Shown piece after piece: positions 33,089 to 41,933 of a stretch of 43,230 nt of DNA (its first letter is position 1; every line of letters starts with the position of its first letter). Below the pieces are notes generated by a model. The model searched no databases. It saw only the letters and a list, made by a program, of their open reading frames with translations, and was not told where the DNA came from. The translations under genes were made by a program, and so were the position numbers. The stretch comes from Ruegeria sp. Ofav3-42 (GTDB lineage Bacteria > Pseudomonadota > Alphaproteobacteria > Rhodobacterales > Rhodobacteraceae). Location: contig NZ_JAKRGB010000023.1 in assembly GCF_022347725.1 (NCBI RefSeq), forward strand, positions 1-43,230. The letters are read 5' to 3'.

Positions 33089-34246
33089 ATGGCAGAGCTG
33101 AGCATCAAGAACGTAACCAAACGCTTTGGCGAGACTGAGGTGCTCAAGGGTGTGTCCCTGGATATTGCCGATGGCGAATTTGTCTCTCTGGTGGGACCGT
33201 CGGGTTGCGGCAAGTCGACACTTCTCCGGATCATCGCCGGGCTGGAAGAACAAAATTCAGGCGACATCCGGATTGGGGGCACGTCAGTCGCGGGCCAGAG
33301 AGCCGCAGATCGCAACCTGTCGATGGTGTTTCAATCCTATGCGCTTTATCCGCATCTGAGCGTGGGCGAAAACATCGCGGTCCCACTCAGGATGCGCCGC
33401 ATGAGCGGCTTGCAGCGCCTGCCGCTGTTGGGCGGCCTCATGCCCGGCGCCCGCGCCATGGCCCGCGCAATAGGCCATGATGTTCATCGTGCTGCCGAGA
33501 TGCTTGAAATCAGGCACTTGCTGGATCGCAAGCCCGGGCAGCTTTCCGGTGGTCAGCGTCAACGCGTGGCTTTGGGGCGGGCGCTGGTCAGGGAACCCGC
33601 GGCATTTCTTCTGGACGAGCCACTGTCCAATCTTGATGCAAAACTACGGGTTCAAACCCGGGCCGAGATTGCGCAGCTACACCGCCGTCTTGAGACAACA
33701 TTCGTTTATGTCACCCATGATCAGGTCGAGGCGATGACGATGTCCGACCGCATCGCCGTCATGATGGGTGGGCGCATCCTTCAATGTGCGGCACCAGATG
33801 TGATCTACGAAGATCCAGACCGGATCGAAGTCGCAGAATTCATTGGCTCTCCGAAAATCAACATCCTTCCGCTTGAGGTCGGGGATGATGGACGGTTGAG
33901 CCTGCTGGATCACGCCCTGAACCTTGCCGTTATCGACGGGACCAGAGGCGTGGCCTCGCTTGGCCTGAGACCAGAAACGCTTCGGCTGACACGCGGCAAA
34001 AGTCCCCTTCGCGGTCGGGTGGTGCACAGCGAAAACCTGGGGGCTGAGATATTCGTTCAGATCGAAGTGGCTGGACTTGCAGAGCGCGTCACGCTGCGGG
34101 CCGGGCCTGAAAAACGCAATACCCTCGCTCTGGGGACATCTGTCGCGCTGGATTTCGACATCGACAAGGCGCTGGTTTTTGACGCGGATGGTGCGCGACT
34201 GCGCAAACTTCGCCATGTGACCCGCGCAACCGCCGAGGTGGCCTGA
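33089..34246 (+). CDS. Ugp/MalK-type ABC transporter ATPase
   Basis: A 385-residue CUT1-type ATPase: Walker A GPSGCGKST (36-44), signature LSGGQ (152-156), Walker B FLLDEP (173-178), an H-loop in YVTHDQVEAM, and a C-terminal OB-fold regulatory domain (GLRPETLRL). It carries a longer segment than usual between the Q-loop and the signature (residues about 104-130, LQRLPLLGGLMPGARAMARA). ATG at 33089 follows GGAGGAA. It powers the two permeases that follow immediately. UgpC is the closest functional analogue. The order ATPase, two permeases, binding protein, phosphodiesterase points to glycerophosphodiester or glycerol-3-phosphate uptake. Confidence 0.85.
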   Translation: MAELSIKNVTKRFGETEVLKGVSLDIADGEFVSLVGPSGCGKSTLLRIIAGLEEQNSGDIRIGGTSVAGQRAADRNLSMVFQSYALYPHLSVGENIAVPLRMRRMSGLQRLPLLGGLMPGARAMARAIGHDVHRAAEMLEIRHLLDRKPGQLSGGQRQRVALGRALVREPAAFLLDEPLSNLDAKLRVQTRAEIAQLHRRLETTFVYVTHDQVEAMTMSDRIAVMMGGRILQCAAPDVIYEDPDRIEVAEFIGSPKINILPLEVGDDGRLSLLDHALNLAVIDGTRGVASLGLRPETLRLTRGKSPLRGRVVHSENLGAEIFVQIEVAGLAERVTLRAGPEKRNTLALGTSVALDFDIDKALVFDADGARLRKLRHVTRATAEVA

Positions 34247-34247
34247 C

Positions 34248-35231
34248 ATGTCAGCCATCGAACCAACCATGATTGACCAGACCACAGGCCCAACGGCGGG
34301 TCACGCAACCAAAGAACGCCGTGCTGCATGGGTTTTGACCGCACCTGCCCTGATCCTGATGGTCGTCATCCTGCTGGGACCGGTCATCATTGCCGGGGTG
34401 CTGTCCTTTACCAACTACTCGCTTGGAAACAGCAGTTTCGACTGGGTCGGAACGCAGAACTACGAAAAGCTATTTACGCGTTCGACTTATGAAAAGATGT
34501 TTGTCGCCACATTGACCTACGTGGTGACCGTGGTACCGATTTCCGTCGGTCTGGGGCTTGGTGCCGCGCTGTTGATCAACTCGCTGGGCCGGTTCCGCGA
34601 GATCTACAAGACGATCTACTTCCTGCCCGTCATGGCGACGCTTCTGGCGATGGCGATTGCGTGGGAGTTCATGCTCCACCCGTCGATCGGAATGGTCAAC
34701 CGAACGCTGGAAATGGGGTGCGGGACGTTCCTGGAGCAAATCTGGTCATTCATGTCTCAGGGCTGTGCCGATCGCTTTCCGGTCTGGCTGGGCGACAAGC
34801 GCTACGCGATCTGGGTGATCTGCTTTATCGGCATCTGGCAGGGCTTTGGCTTTAACATGGTGCTTTACCTGGCCGGTCTGACCAGCGTTCATCGGGAATT
34901 GTACCACGCCGCCGAGATGGACGGGGCAAGGTCCGCGTGGGAGAGGTTTCGGCTTGTGACATGGCCCGCGCTTGGGCCGACGACGGTCTTTGTCGTCACC
35001 ATAACCTGCATCCGCGCCTTTCAGGTCTTTGACACAATCGAAGCCTTTTGGCCGCAGGGCGGAGGGCCGAACAAATCCACCTACGTGATGATGTTCGCCA
35101 TTTTTGAGAAAGGTGTGCAGCAAAACCTGATCGGCATCGGATCTGCCATCACCATGCTGTTTCTTCTCTTCGTCATGTTTCTAACCCTGATCCAACGCTG
35201 GCTGGTTGAACGAAAGGTTCATTACAAATGA
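34248..35231 (+). CDS. CUT1 ABC transporter permease (UgpA-like)
   Basis: A 327-residue permease with six membrane segments and the ATPase-contact EAA loop AAEMDGARSAWERFRLVTWP near residue 225. Between membrane segments it has an unusually long extracytoplasmic loop (residues about 150-185) with two cysteines (C158 and C173), which could form a disulfide. ATG at 34248 is two bases after the ATPase stop. Its stop overlaps the next permease start (ATGA), so the two are translationally coupled. Confidence 0.85.
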   Translation: MSAIEPTMIDQTTGPTAGHATKERRAAWVLTAPALILMVVILLGPVIIAGVLSFTNYSLGNSSFDWVGTQNYEKLFTRSTYEKMFVATLTYVVTVVPISVGLGLGAALLINSLGRFREIYKTIYFLPVMATLLAMAIAWEFMLHPSIGMVNRTLEMGCGTFLEQIWSFMSQGCADRFPVWLGDKRYAIWVICFIGIWQGFGFNMVLYLAGLTSVHRELYHAAEMDGARSAWERFRLVTWPALGPTTVFVVTITCIRAFQVFDTIEAFWPQGGGPNKSTYVMMFAIFEKGVQQNLIGIGSAITMLFLLFVMFLTLIQRWLVERKVHYK

Positions 35232-36190
35232 CCCGTGACTGGTGGAAACATCTGATCCTGATCATCGGTGTGATCATCGTCATCGCGCCGTTCTACATGA
35301 TGGTCAGCTATTCATTCAAATCCCCGGGAGAGATTGACCGGGGCGAAGGCGGCTTTTTCGGGCAGCAGGAACTGATGGTCGCGCCGCGTTGTGTCGCGTT
35401 GCGAACCCCCGGCCGGGACGACATCGCCGCCGCCTCATCCCGCTTTGCCGGCGCGTCTGACGCAGAGATCCGCGACGCGCTGGTGGCCGAGGCCGAGGCG
35501 GACTGTTCAATCCGCCCGGTTGTCTTCAACTACACCCAAGCCTTCACCGAAGCACCGCTGCTGCGTTACCTGCTGAACGGGGTGATCGTGACGGCATCGA
35601 TCTTTCTGATCCAGGTCGTGGTTGCCCTTCCCGCTGCTTATGCCCTGGCCAAGCTCAGGTTCTGGGGCCGTGATGCGGTCTTCGGCCTGGTTCTGTTCTG
35701 CCTGCTGATCCCGGTTCATGCCATCGCGCTGCCTCTTTACATCATGCTGGCCAAGCTGGGGCTGACCAATACCTACGCTGCCCTTGTGGTTCCCTGGACC
35801 GTTTCGGTCTTTGGCATTTTCCTGATGCGCCAGTTCTTTCTGACGGTACCCGACGACCTGATCGACGCGGCCCGAATGGACGGGATGGGCGAGTTTGCCA
35901 TCGTGTGGCGCGTCATGCTTCCAACGGCGATCCCGGCGCTGCTGGCTTTTGCGATTTTTTCAGTGGTGGCCCATTGGAACGACTACTTTTGGCCGCGCAT
36001 CGTTGTGACCGGAAATCGCGACCTGTTCACACCGCCGCTTGGCCTGCGTGAGTTCAAAGGAGACGGAGACGGGTCATTCTTCGGTCCGATGATGGCCACT
36101 GCGACCGTCATCGTCACCCCTCTGATCGTCGCTTTCCTTCTGGCGCAAAAACGCTTCATCGAAGGGATCACCTTGAACGGAATGAAATGA
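35228..36190 (+). CDS. CUT1 ABC transporter permease (UgpE-like)
   Basis: A 320-residue permease with six membrane segments and the EAA loop IDAARMDGMGEFAIVWRVML near residue 215. After the first membrane helix it has an extracytoplasmic insert of about 65 residues (35-100) that UgpE and MalG of Escherichia coli do not have in this form. The insert holds a cysteine pair (C55 and C93) in an otherwise Ala/Asp/Glu-rich stretch. Both permeases of this system thus carry a Cys pair outside the membrane. Confidence 0.85.
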   Translation: MTRDWWKHLILIIGVIIVIAPFYMMVSYSFKSPGEIDRGEGGFFGQQELMVAPRCVALRTPGRDDIAAASSRFAGASDAEIRDALVAEAEADCSIRPVVFNYTQAFTEAPLLRYLLNGVIVTASIFLIQVVVALPAAYALAKLRFWGRDAVFGLVLFCLLIPVHAIALPLYIMLAKLGLTNTYAALVVPWTVSVFGIFLMRQFFLTVPDDLIDAARMDGMGEFAIVWRVMLPTAIPALLAFAIFSVVAHWNDYFWPRIVVTGNRDLFTPPLGLREFKGDGDGSFFGPMMATATVIVTPLIVAFLLAQKRFIEGITLNGMK

Positions 36191-36298
36191 GCTTTGGGTG
36201 CGGGTCACCCCGCCCCCCCGATATCCCGTCCGGGATCAACGCGGAGCGTGCATCGCCAAACACTTACGCTCCACTTCAGGAACAAGAGGAAGATTTCC

Positions 36299-37546
36299 AT
36301 GAAAACCACCCTGACTGCAATGGCTTTGGCGCTGTCCGCCACCGCTGTTATGGCCGAAGACACCGTCACCATCGAGTTCGCCTATCCCTATAGCCATCTG
36401 TTTGACGTCACCTATGAGGCGATGATGCCTGCCTTCAAAGAGGCGCATCCGAACATCGACGTGAAATTCCGCGCCACCTACGAGTCGTATGAGGACGGCA
36501 CCAACACAATCCTGCGCGAAGCTGTCTCGGGGAACCTGCCCGACGTCACCATGCAGGGGCTGAATCGCCAGCAAATCCTTGTGGACAAGGGCATTGCTCA
36601 TTCCCTTGAACCTTTCATCGCAGAAGAAGCTGATTTTGCTACGGACGGCTATCACGACGCCATGCTGTCTCTGTCGACCTTCGGTGGTGATGTGCATGGC
36701 CTGCCATTCTCGGTGTCGCTGCCGGTGGGTTACTACAATATGGACATCCTGAAGGCGGGTGGCATCGAAACACTGCCCACCACCTGGGACGAAGTGATCA
36801 GCGCTTGCGAAGCTATGAAGGCCAATGGCATCGACAACCCGATCTTCTGGGGTTGGAACATCACGGGCAACTGGCTCATGCAGGCCCTGATGTGGTCGCA
36901 GGACAAGGCGATTGTCGAGAATGGCCGCGTGACTTTGGACAGCCCCGAAGCTCTGGCCGCGCTGGAGCAGATGCAGGAAATCTTCACCAAGTGCGACATG
37001 CAGAACCTGGATTGGAAGGCGGCGCTGGCATCCTTCTCGGCCGGTGAGATCGGCATGATGTTCTGGTCAACCTCGGCCCTGGGTGCCGTCGAACGTTCGC
37101 AGGGAGAATTCGAATTGGTCACCGGCCCGTTCCCCGGCATGGGCGAAAAGCCGATGGGCCTGCCTGCAGGTGGCAACGCTGCGCTTTTGACCTCGACATC
37201 GGACGACCCGAAGGTGCAGGAAGCCGCCTGGACCTGGTTGAAGTTCATCACCAGTGGTGAAGGCGCTGCCGAGGTAGCCAAGACCACTGGCTATATGCCC
37301 CCGAACAAGGCAGCGAACGAGGTGATCCTGGCCGACTTCTACGATCAGAACCCCAACAAGCAGACCGCCGTGGACCAGCTGCCCCTGCTCCGCGACTGGC
37401 TGGCTTATCCGGGCGATAACGGTCTGGCGATTACCCAGGTGATCTATGACGGAATCGAACGCATCGTGACCGGTGATGCCACCGACATGAAAGCGCTGCA
37501 GGAAGAGCTGGCCGAAGAAGTCTCCGACCTGCTGCCCAACGGCTGA
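36299..37546 (+). CDS. Extracellular solute-binding protein (UgpB-like)
   Basis: From ATG at 36299 (AGAGGAAGA upstream; an upstream frame to 36194 lacks support) the protein has 415 residues. It has a signal peptide (MKTTLTAMALALSATAVMAE) and then a type II binding fold of the CUT1 class: FAYPYSHLFDVTYEAMMPAF, LREAVSGNLPDVTMQGL and LPFSVSLPVGYYNMDILK. There is no lipobox Cys, so it is a free periplasmic protein. It follows the permeases after 108 bp with no visible terminator. The ligand is inferred from the UgpB-like pattern and the phosphodiesterase next door. Confidence 0.85.
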   Translation: MKTTLTAMALALSATAVMAEDTVTIEFAYPYSHLFDVTYEAMMPAFKEAHPNIDVKFRATYESYEDGTNTILREAVSGNLPDVTMQGLNRQQILVDKGIAHSLEPFIAEEADFATDGYHDAMLSLSTFGGDVHGLPFSVSLPVGYYNMDILKAGGIETLPTTWDEVISACEAMKANGIDNPIFWGWNITGNWLMQALMWSQDKAIVENGRVTLDSPEALAALEQMQEIFTKCDMQNLDWKAALASFSAGEIGMMFWSTSALGAVERSQGEFELVTGPFPGMGEKPMGLPAGGNAALLTSTSDDPKVQEAAWTWLKFITSGEGAAEVAKTTGYMPPNKAANEVILADFYDQNPNKQTAVDQLPLLRDWLAYPGDNGLAITQVIYDGIERIVTGDATDMKALQEELAEEVSDLLPNG

Positions 37547-37556
37547 TCCCTCACGG

Positions 37557-37584
37557 CCGGTCGCGAACTTCGGGACGCGACCGG
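37557..37584. other. Strong hairpin between binding-protein and phosphodiesterase genes
   Basis: CCGGTCGCG (37557-37565) and CGCGACCGG (37576-37584) are perfectly complementary, with a 10-base loop containing CTTCGG. The hairpin starts 11 bases after the binding-protein stop and ends 19 bases before the phosphodiesterase ATG. It probably protects the abundant binding-protein mRNA and lowers expression of the downstream enzyme. The following bases are TACATTTCT, so weak termination is possible. Confidence 0.6.
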
Positions 37585-37603
37585 TACATTTCTAGGCAAA
37601 AAA

Positions 37604-38434
37604 ATGAAAATCATCCATATTTCAGACATACACCTGACCATCCCCGGCGAACCGATGGGCGGGTTGGACCCTCATGCGCGGTTCGCCCGCGCCCTGGCCG
37701 ATGTTACAACCAACCACCCCGACGGCACGCGTATCGTCATCACCGGTGATCTGGCGCATTGGGGGGAATATGCGGCGTATGAGGCACTGCAGCGGGCCAT
37801 CGCCGACCTGCCGATCCCTGTGCGGCTGATAATTGGTAATCACGACGACCGCCCCACCTTCAGGTCTGTGTTCGCAAGTCAACCCGTGGACGCCAACGGC
37901 TTTGTCAATCATGCCGAGACGGTCAATGGCGTGCGATTCCTCTATCTCGACAGCGTGGGTGAACGGACCCATGCGGGGCATTTCTGCGCTGCCCGCCGTA
38001 CCTGGCTGCAGAGCGAGCTTGAGTCCTGCGACCGCGCGCGGATCTTTCTGCATCACAATCCGATGCAGCTGGGGCTGCCCGCCGAGGACAAAATCGCGCT
38101 GGTCGAAGAAGACCGCGGCCCGTTCCGCGACCTTATCGAGGAATACGCCGCCAAGATCGACTATATCCATTTCGGCCATGTACACGCACCGATCCACGGG
38201 CGCTACGCCGGGGTGCAGTTCGCCTCGGCCCCCTCAACAGGAAATCAGTCGATACCGGATTTGGGCGAAACTGAACTGCTGAAAGGCGCACCACTACATC
38301 CGGCCTACTTCGTGCTGCTGATCGACGGGGACGACACGATCATTCACCAGATCCCATTCGCCTGGGACGGTCCTGTCCTGACTGCCGGCACAGAGTGGGA
38401 GGATTGGGCCAAGCCGGTTGAGGCGGCGGAATAA
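37604..38434 (+). CDS. GpdQ-like class III metallophosphodiesterase
   Basis: A 276-residue calcineurin-fold phosphodiesterase with the complete two-metal site: D8 and H10 (ISDIH), D49 (ITGDLAHW), N79 and H80 (IGNHDD), H151 (FLHHNP), H192 and H194 (FGHVHAP). This set and the length match glycerophosphodiesterase GpdQ and cAMP phosphodiesterase CpdA. Beside a Ugp-like importer, a glycerophosphodiester substrate is the more likely role, releasing glycerol-3-phosphate and an alcohol in the cytoplasm. It has no signal peptide. ATG at 37604 follows an A-rich stretch without a strong ribosome site, in keeping with low expression. Confidence 0.85.
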   Translation: MKIIHISDIHLTIPGEPMGGLDPHARFARALADVTTNHPDGTRIVITGDLAHWGEYAAYEALQRAIADLPIPVRLIIGNHDDRPTFRSVFASQPVDANGFVNHAETVNGVRFLYLDSVGERTHAGHFCAARRTWLQSELESCDRARIFLHHNPMQLGLPAEDKIALVEEDRGPFRDLIEEYAAKIDYIHFGHVHAPIHGRYAGVQFASAPSTGNQSIPDLGETELLKGAPLHPAYFVLLIDGDDTIIHQIPFAWDGPVLTAGTEWEDWAKPVEAAE

Positions 38435-38610
38435 GACGCATCAATTTGATCCGAACCCAAGTGATCTGCTCGTTAGTGCCAATTGCAGCGCTCGACGGCG
38501 TAATTTACCCAAACATCACTGCTGCGGCATCGAATTAACATCTGGGTATTGCCAAGTCTTTCGCTAATTTTACCCGCGCCATGCCAAGATCATGAAAACT
38601 CCCAACCAAA

Positions 38611-38665
38611 ATGCCTCATCAGAAAGGTTTCCGATATCCCCACGAGATCATTGCATACGCGGTTT
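38611..38665 (+). pseudogene. IS6-family transposase, N-terminal stump
   Basis: ATG at 38611 opens MPHQKGFRYPHEIIAYAV, the first 18 residues of an IS6 transposase close to the one at 11039. It is cut off where IS110/IS1111 sequence begins on the other strand. The preceding 100 bases or so may be the element's leader. Only a scar is left. Confidence 0.7.
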
Positions 38666-39003
38666 CACTTTTCACGGGAACAAAGCGCATCGTTGGTCGG
38701 CTTGCAGCTTTGCTGATCGCTTCCGCATCGGCCATATCGTTCTTCTGAAGTTTGACGAAGGGTTTCACCTAGGCCGGATCGATCAGCATGACTTCGTGAC
38801 CCAAACGACCGATCTCGCGCCCCAATAATGCGCACTGGCACAGGCTTCCATCGCCACCACGCAACGCGGTAATCTGGCAAAGAACTCGAGGACCTGGGCT
38901 CTGCGCAGTTTCTTCCGAAGAACAGCGCCACCGGTCTGATCCGCTCTGTGCACCTGGGAATGTTCTTCGCCAAATCCAGGCCAACCAGGTTAATCTCTTC
39001 CAT
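38664..39003 (-). pseudogene. IS110 (IS1111 group) transposase, N-terminal fragment
   Basis: ATG at 39003 opens MEEINLVGLDLAKNI, the RuvC-like start with the first catalytic Asp of IS1111-type DEDD transposases. Shifted minus frames then give LGREIGRLGHEVMLIDPA and, near 38665-38690, PTMRFVPVK. At least two frameshifts occur and the rest of the gene is missing, replaced by the IS6 stump at 38611-38665. Confidence 0.75.
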
Positions 39004-39132
39004 AGACGCCTCCATTCAGGTTGTTCGCTAACCCACAAGGACACATCGAGGTCAACAGGGGCGTCTGCACCTTCAAAACCGCTTGGCGATACTGCCTGCC
39101 TCTGCCCGAAACAGCTCGCTGCTTTTACCTGA

Positions 39133-40899
39133 TCAAGAGCTTTCAGGCACGCGAACCCAGACTTCAACTCGACGATTACTGGCCCGACCTTCATCGGTGT
39201 CATTGCAGTCGAGCGGCATCTGTTCACCGAAGCTCAGTGCTTGAATATTAAACCTGCTCAGTCCATCAGCGGCAAATTCATTTGCAAGAACCTCTCGCAC
39301 AGCCTCGGCGCGTTGTTGCGCAAGCCGTGTATTTTGTCCCGCGTCGCCCACGCTATCGGCAAAGCCGACAAGCAGAAGTTCCAGCCCGTCAAATTCGCTG
39401 TTGCGCAACCGGTTGGCCAGGTCGCGGATATTCAGCACCGACTCCGCATCCAGGTTACTGGAGGCATTGTCAAAGCGGAACGTGATCGACAGACGGTCCG
39501 CACGGCGCAGCTCTCGCATCATCGACGAAAACTCATCTCCGCTGAAATCCGGTTCCACGGCAGCGGCGTGGATGAGTGCAACGCCCATGTCCTGAATCTT
39601 CATGCGCTGAAGCCGGGCGCTGGCGAATCCTGTATCCTCAAGCACGGATTGCGCGGCATCTGTCTGTGTCCATTGAAGGAAGTCACCGGCAACCGGGTGC
39701 AGATTCTCTTCTGCGGCATAAGCAAGGACTGGGCGCGACAATGGATAGTTGTCGATTTTCAGATCGAAATTGGATGGTGCAGACATAAGCCCACAGGCTT
39801 TGCGAATGGACATCATGTCGGCCCCGCCACGCTGTACCTGCACGCGGTCGAGGAGACCAAGCGCGGTGCGATCTGCGCGGACGGAGTTGATCAAATCCTG
39901 TGCACTGGGATGAAACACTGTATCTGCGGCCATAGGGCCATCGGGGCTGCCAGAGGTCTTCAGATAAAAGAGCGCGGGTTTATCCCCTTCCAGCAAGTGC
40001 AGTGTAACTGGCGAATTGCCCCCACCCAGGTTTTCCCAGGAGCGCAGATCACCGGATAAAATGGCCGCGATTTCTTCAATGCTCAGATCGCGGACTGGGT
40101 TTTTGTCACCGGCAATCAGAACGCGACTGTCCAGTGCAAGCAAAAACTCCCGCTCTGTACCCGCAGCCGTGTTGATCTGTCGGTCTGTGATCATGATGTC
40201 CGGAGCGAAGACGGCATCGGCCGCGCTGGAAGGCTGCATGTCTATCTCGGCAACCACGGAACCATCCTCACCGCTCAGAAGAGTGACAACAGAACGACCT
40301 CGGGATCGCTCCTCGATCTGATAACGAAGCCCACGCTCGCCCGCATATTCGCTCAGCAATGCGGGCATCATCAAGTCAACAGCGTTGGTCCCGCCAAGCA
40401 CAGCGATCTTCGGATCATAAAGGTTCAGATCCGGGCAGGCGGCGCCAACGCAGTCTACCCGGTCTGTGGAAAGTTGAAAGCTGCCGAGCGGGGTCTCAAT
40501 GACATAGTAACTGTCGCTGTAATCAACCAGCTCCCCCATAACCTCAGTGTCATCGCTCCGGGAGACCAACGTCACTCGTGTGTCGACAACCTCTTTTTCA
40601 GGCTCCACTTCCGCGATAGTGCCGTCAGCTCCGGGACAGCCCGCTCCGGCACATTTAAGCATCGCAGCATAGAGCGTCAGTATTCCCAACTCTGTCTGGA
40701 GAACATAGGTGGCACCATCATACTCCAGAATTACGCCACGGACGCTTGTGCCTCCATCATGAGTGGTCAGTTCGACTTCGTTTGCCGTTTGCGCGTTTGC
40801 CTCAAGTGCAAAAGCAGATGCGAACATGCTGGCGGCCACAAACAGTTGTCTGGAATTGTGTGCCAGAAATGATTTTGAAATCCGGGAAGCATGAGACAT
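39133..40899 (-). CDS. Exported protein: duplicated N-terminal module, solute-binding-like domain and OmpA domain
   Basis: A 588-residue protein with a signal peptide (ending about residue 36, ANAQ). Two similar modules of about 65 residues follow, each ending in a Cys pair (LKCAGAGCPG and VDCVGAACPD). Next comes a PstS-like binding fold (KIAVLGGTNAVDLMMPALLS, APDIMITDRQINTAAG, EEIAAILSGDLRSWENLGGG), then a C-terminal OmpA peptidoglycan-binding domain (LLLVGFADSVGDAGQNTRLA, ending NRRVEVWV). It should sit in the periplasm tied to the cell wall. It runs in the same direction as two PilJ/NarX-type genes upstream, 91 bp away, and may form a sensory or scavenging unit with them (inference). Confidence 0.8.
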   Translation of the reverse strand: MSHASRISKSFLAHNSRQLFVAASMFASAFALEANAQTANEVELTTHDGGTSVRGVILEYDGATYVLQTELGILTLYAAMLKCAGAGCPGADGTIAEVEPEKEVVDTRVTLVSRSDDTEVMGELVDYSDSYYVIETPLGSFQLSTDRVDCVGAACPDLNLYDPKIAVLGGTNAVDLMMPALLSEYAGERGLRYQIEERSRGRSVVTLLSGEDGSVVAEIDMQPSSAADAVFAPDIMITDRQINTAAGTEREFLLALDSRVLIAGDKNPVRDLSIEEIAAILSGDLRSWENLGGGNSPVTLHLLEGDKPALFYLKTSGSPDGPMAADTVFHPSAQDLINSVRADRTALGLLDRVQVQRGGADMMSIRKACGLMSAPSNFDLKIDNYPLSRPVLAYAAEENLHPVAGDFLQWTQTDAAQSVLEDTGFASARLQRMKIQDMGVALIHAAAVEPDFSGDEFSSMMRELRRADRLSITFRFDNASSNLDAESVLNIRDLANRLRNSEFDGLELLLVGFADSVGDAGQNTRLAQQRAEAVREVLANEFAADGLSRFNIQALSFGEQMPLDCNDTDEGRASNRRVEVWVRVPESS

Positions 40900-40990
40900 C
40901 TGATTTCACTCCAATTTCACCTGGTGGATGCGCCGAAGAATCGGGGCCGGGGATAGGGTTGCACCCGCCGCAGCCTCCCGATGGATGCCT

Positions 40991-41881
40991 TCAGCTCGAA
41001 GAGGATTGCGTTGTGTAAAGGGCAACGGCCTCATTCATGCGCTGCAGCAGCGGTTCACTGTCGCGTGCAAGAACGGACAAATCGCGATCCGACAGCACTT
41101 CACCGTTAACCGCGCGTTCCAGCAGGCTTTTCACCGGATTCCACAGTTCTTCGACTTCGCGCAGTTTTCGGGCGATTTCCGGTGTTGGCGGTGCAATGAC
41201 GCCAATATCCTCAAAACCGTCCTGCAGCGCCGACAGCGAGGTATCAAAAAGTTCAACCGTATCCGCCAAACGCGCCGCCTGCTCAGACGGATCTTCCACC
41301 GCCTGCATCAGACAGGCTTCTTTTACAGCCTTTTGGGTCAGCATGCGCTGGCGCCCGGCGATATCAACAGTGATGGCCAGGTTCAGAGAAACCGACGCGG
41401 TTTCAGAGGCATAGGCTCGTGCCATTTTGTAGACAGCGATATTCATGAACTTCAGCACCCGCAGGCTTGCGCTGTCGAGTTCATCCAACTCTGCATTGGC
41501 AATGGTGGCGTTGTCGATGCCGGTTTCAATGATCGCCTTGTAAGCGGCCCAATGTGAATCAATCGCCCCAAGCGCCCCGATGACCGTGTCATTGCTTTCA
41601 GCCTCCAGACCCAGATCGGAGTCCCCGTTGCGCAATCCCTGGTCCGATTGCAAAAAAAGATCATAGGCCTGAGTCATTTGGTCAAATGACGTGGTGAAAC
41701 CCACATCCCGCGCCATCAGGCAGGCGGCTTTGGTTATGCGTTGGGTTAGCATTCGCTGACGGCCGGCAATGTTCACGCGATGTGTGACCTGATCCACATT
41801 TGCGCTGTCCTGTGCAATTGTAGTCTGGGGGGCAACTGATGCACAGACCAAGAAGGTTGCGGTCAGAACCATTCTGATCAT
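40991..41881 (-). CDS. Periplasmic protein with two PilJ/NarX-type sensor domains
   Basis: A 296-residue protein with a signal peptide (MIRMVLTATFLVCASVAP, then TTIAQ) and two PilJ-type helical bundles. Each opens with the P-box-like motif: VNIAGRQRMLTQRITKAACL at about residue 37 and VDIAGRQRMLTQKAVKEACL at about residue 172. In NarX/NarQ this motif senses nitrate or nitrite, and in PilJ it lies in the sensory region. Here no membrane anchor, HAMP, kinase or chemotaxis part follows, so it is a soluble sensor or binding protein. It is a paralogue of the upstream gene, 52 bp away. Confidence 0.8.
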   Translation of the reverse strand: MIRMVLTATFLVCASVAPQTTIAQDSANVDQVTHRVNIAGRQRMLTQRITKAACLMARDVGFTTSFDQMTQAYDLFLQSDQGLRNGDSDLGLEAESNDTVIGALGAIDSHWAAYKAIIETGIDNATIANAELDELDSASLRVLKFMNIAVYKMARAYASETASVSLNLAITVDIAGRQRMLTQKAVKEACLMQAVEDPSEQAARLADTVELFDTSLSALQDGFEDIGVIAPPTPEIARKLREVEELWNPVKSLLERAVNGEVLSDRDLSVLARDSEPLLQRMNEAVALYTTQSSSS

Positions 41882-41933
41882 TTTTATTTCCTTTTGTACT
41901 GAGAGTTGACTGTCTCAGGTCGTTTTGTGGGGA

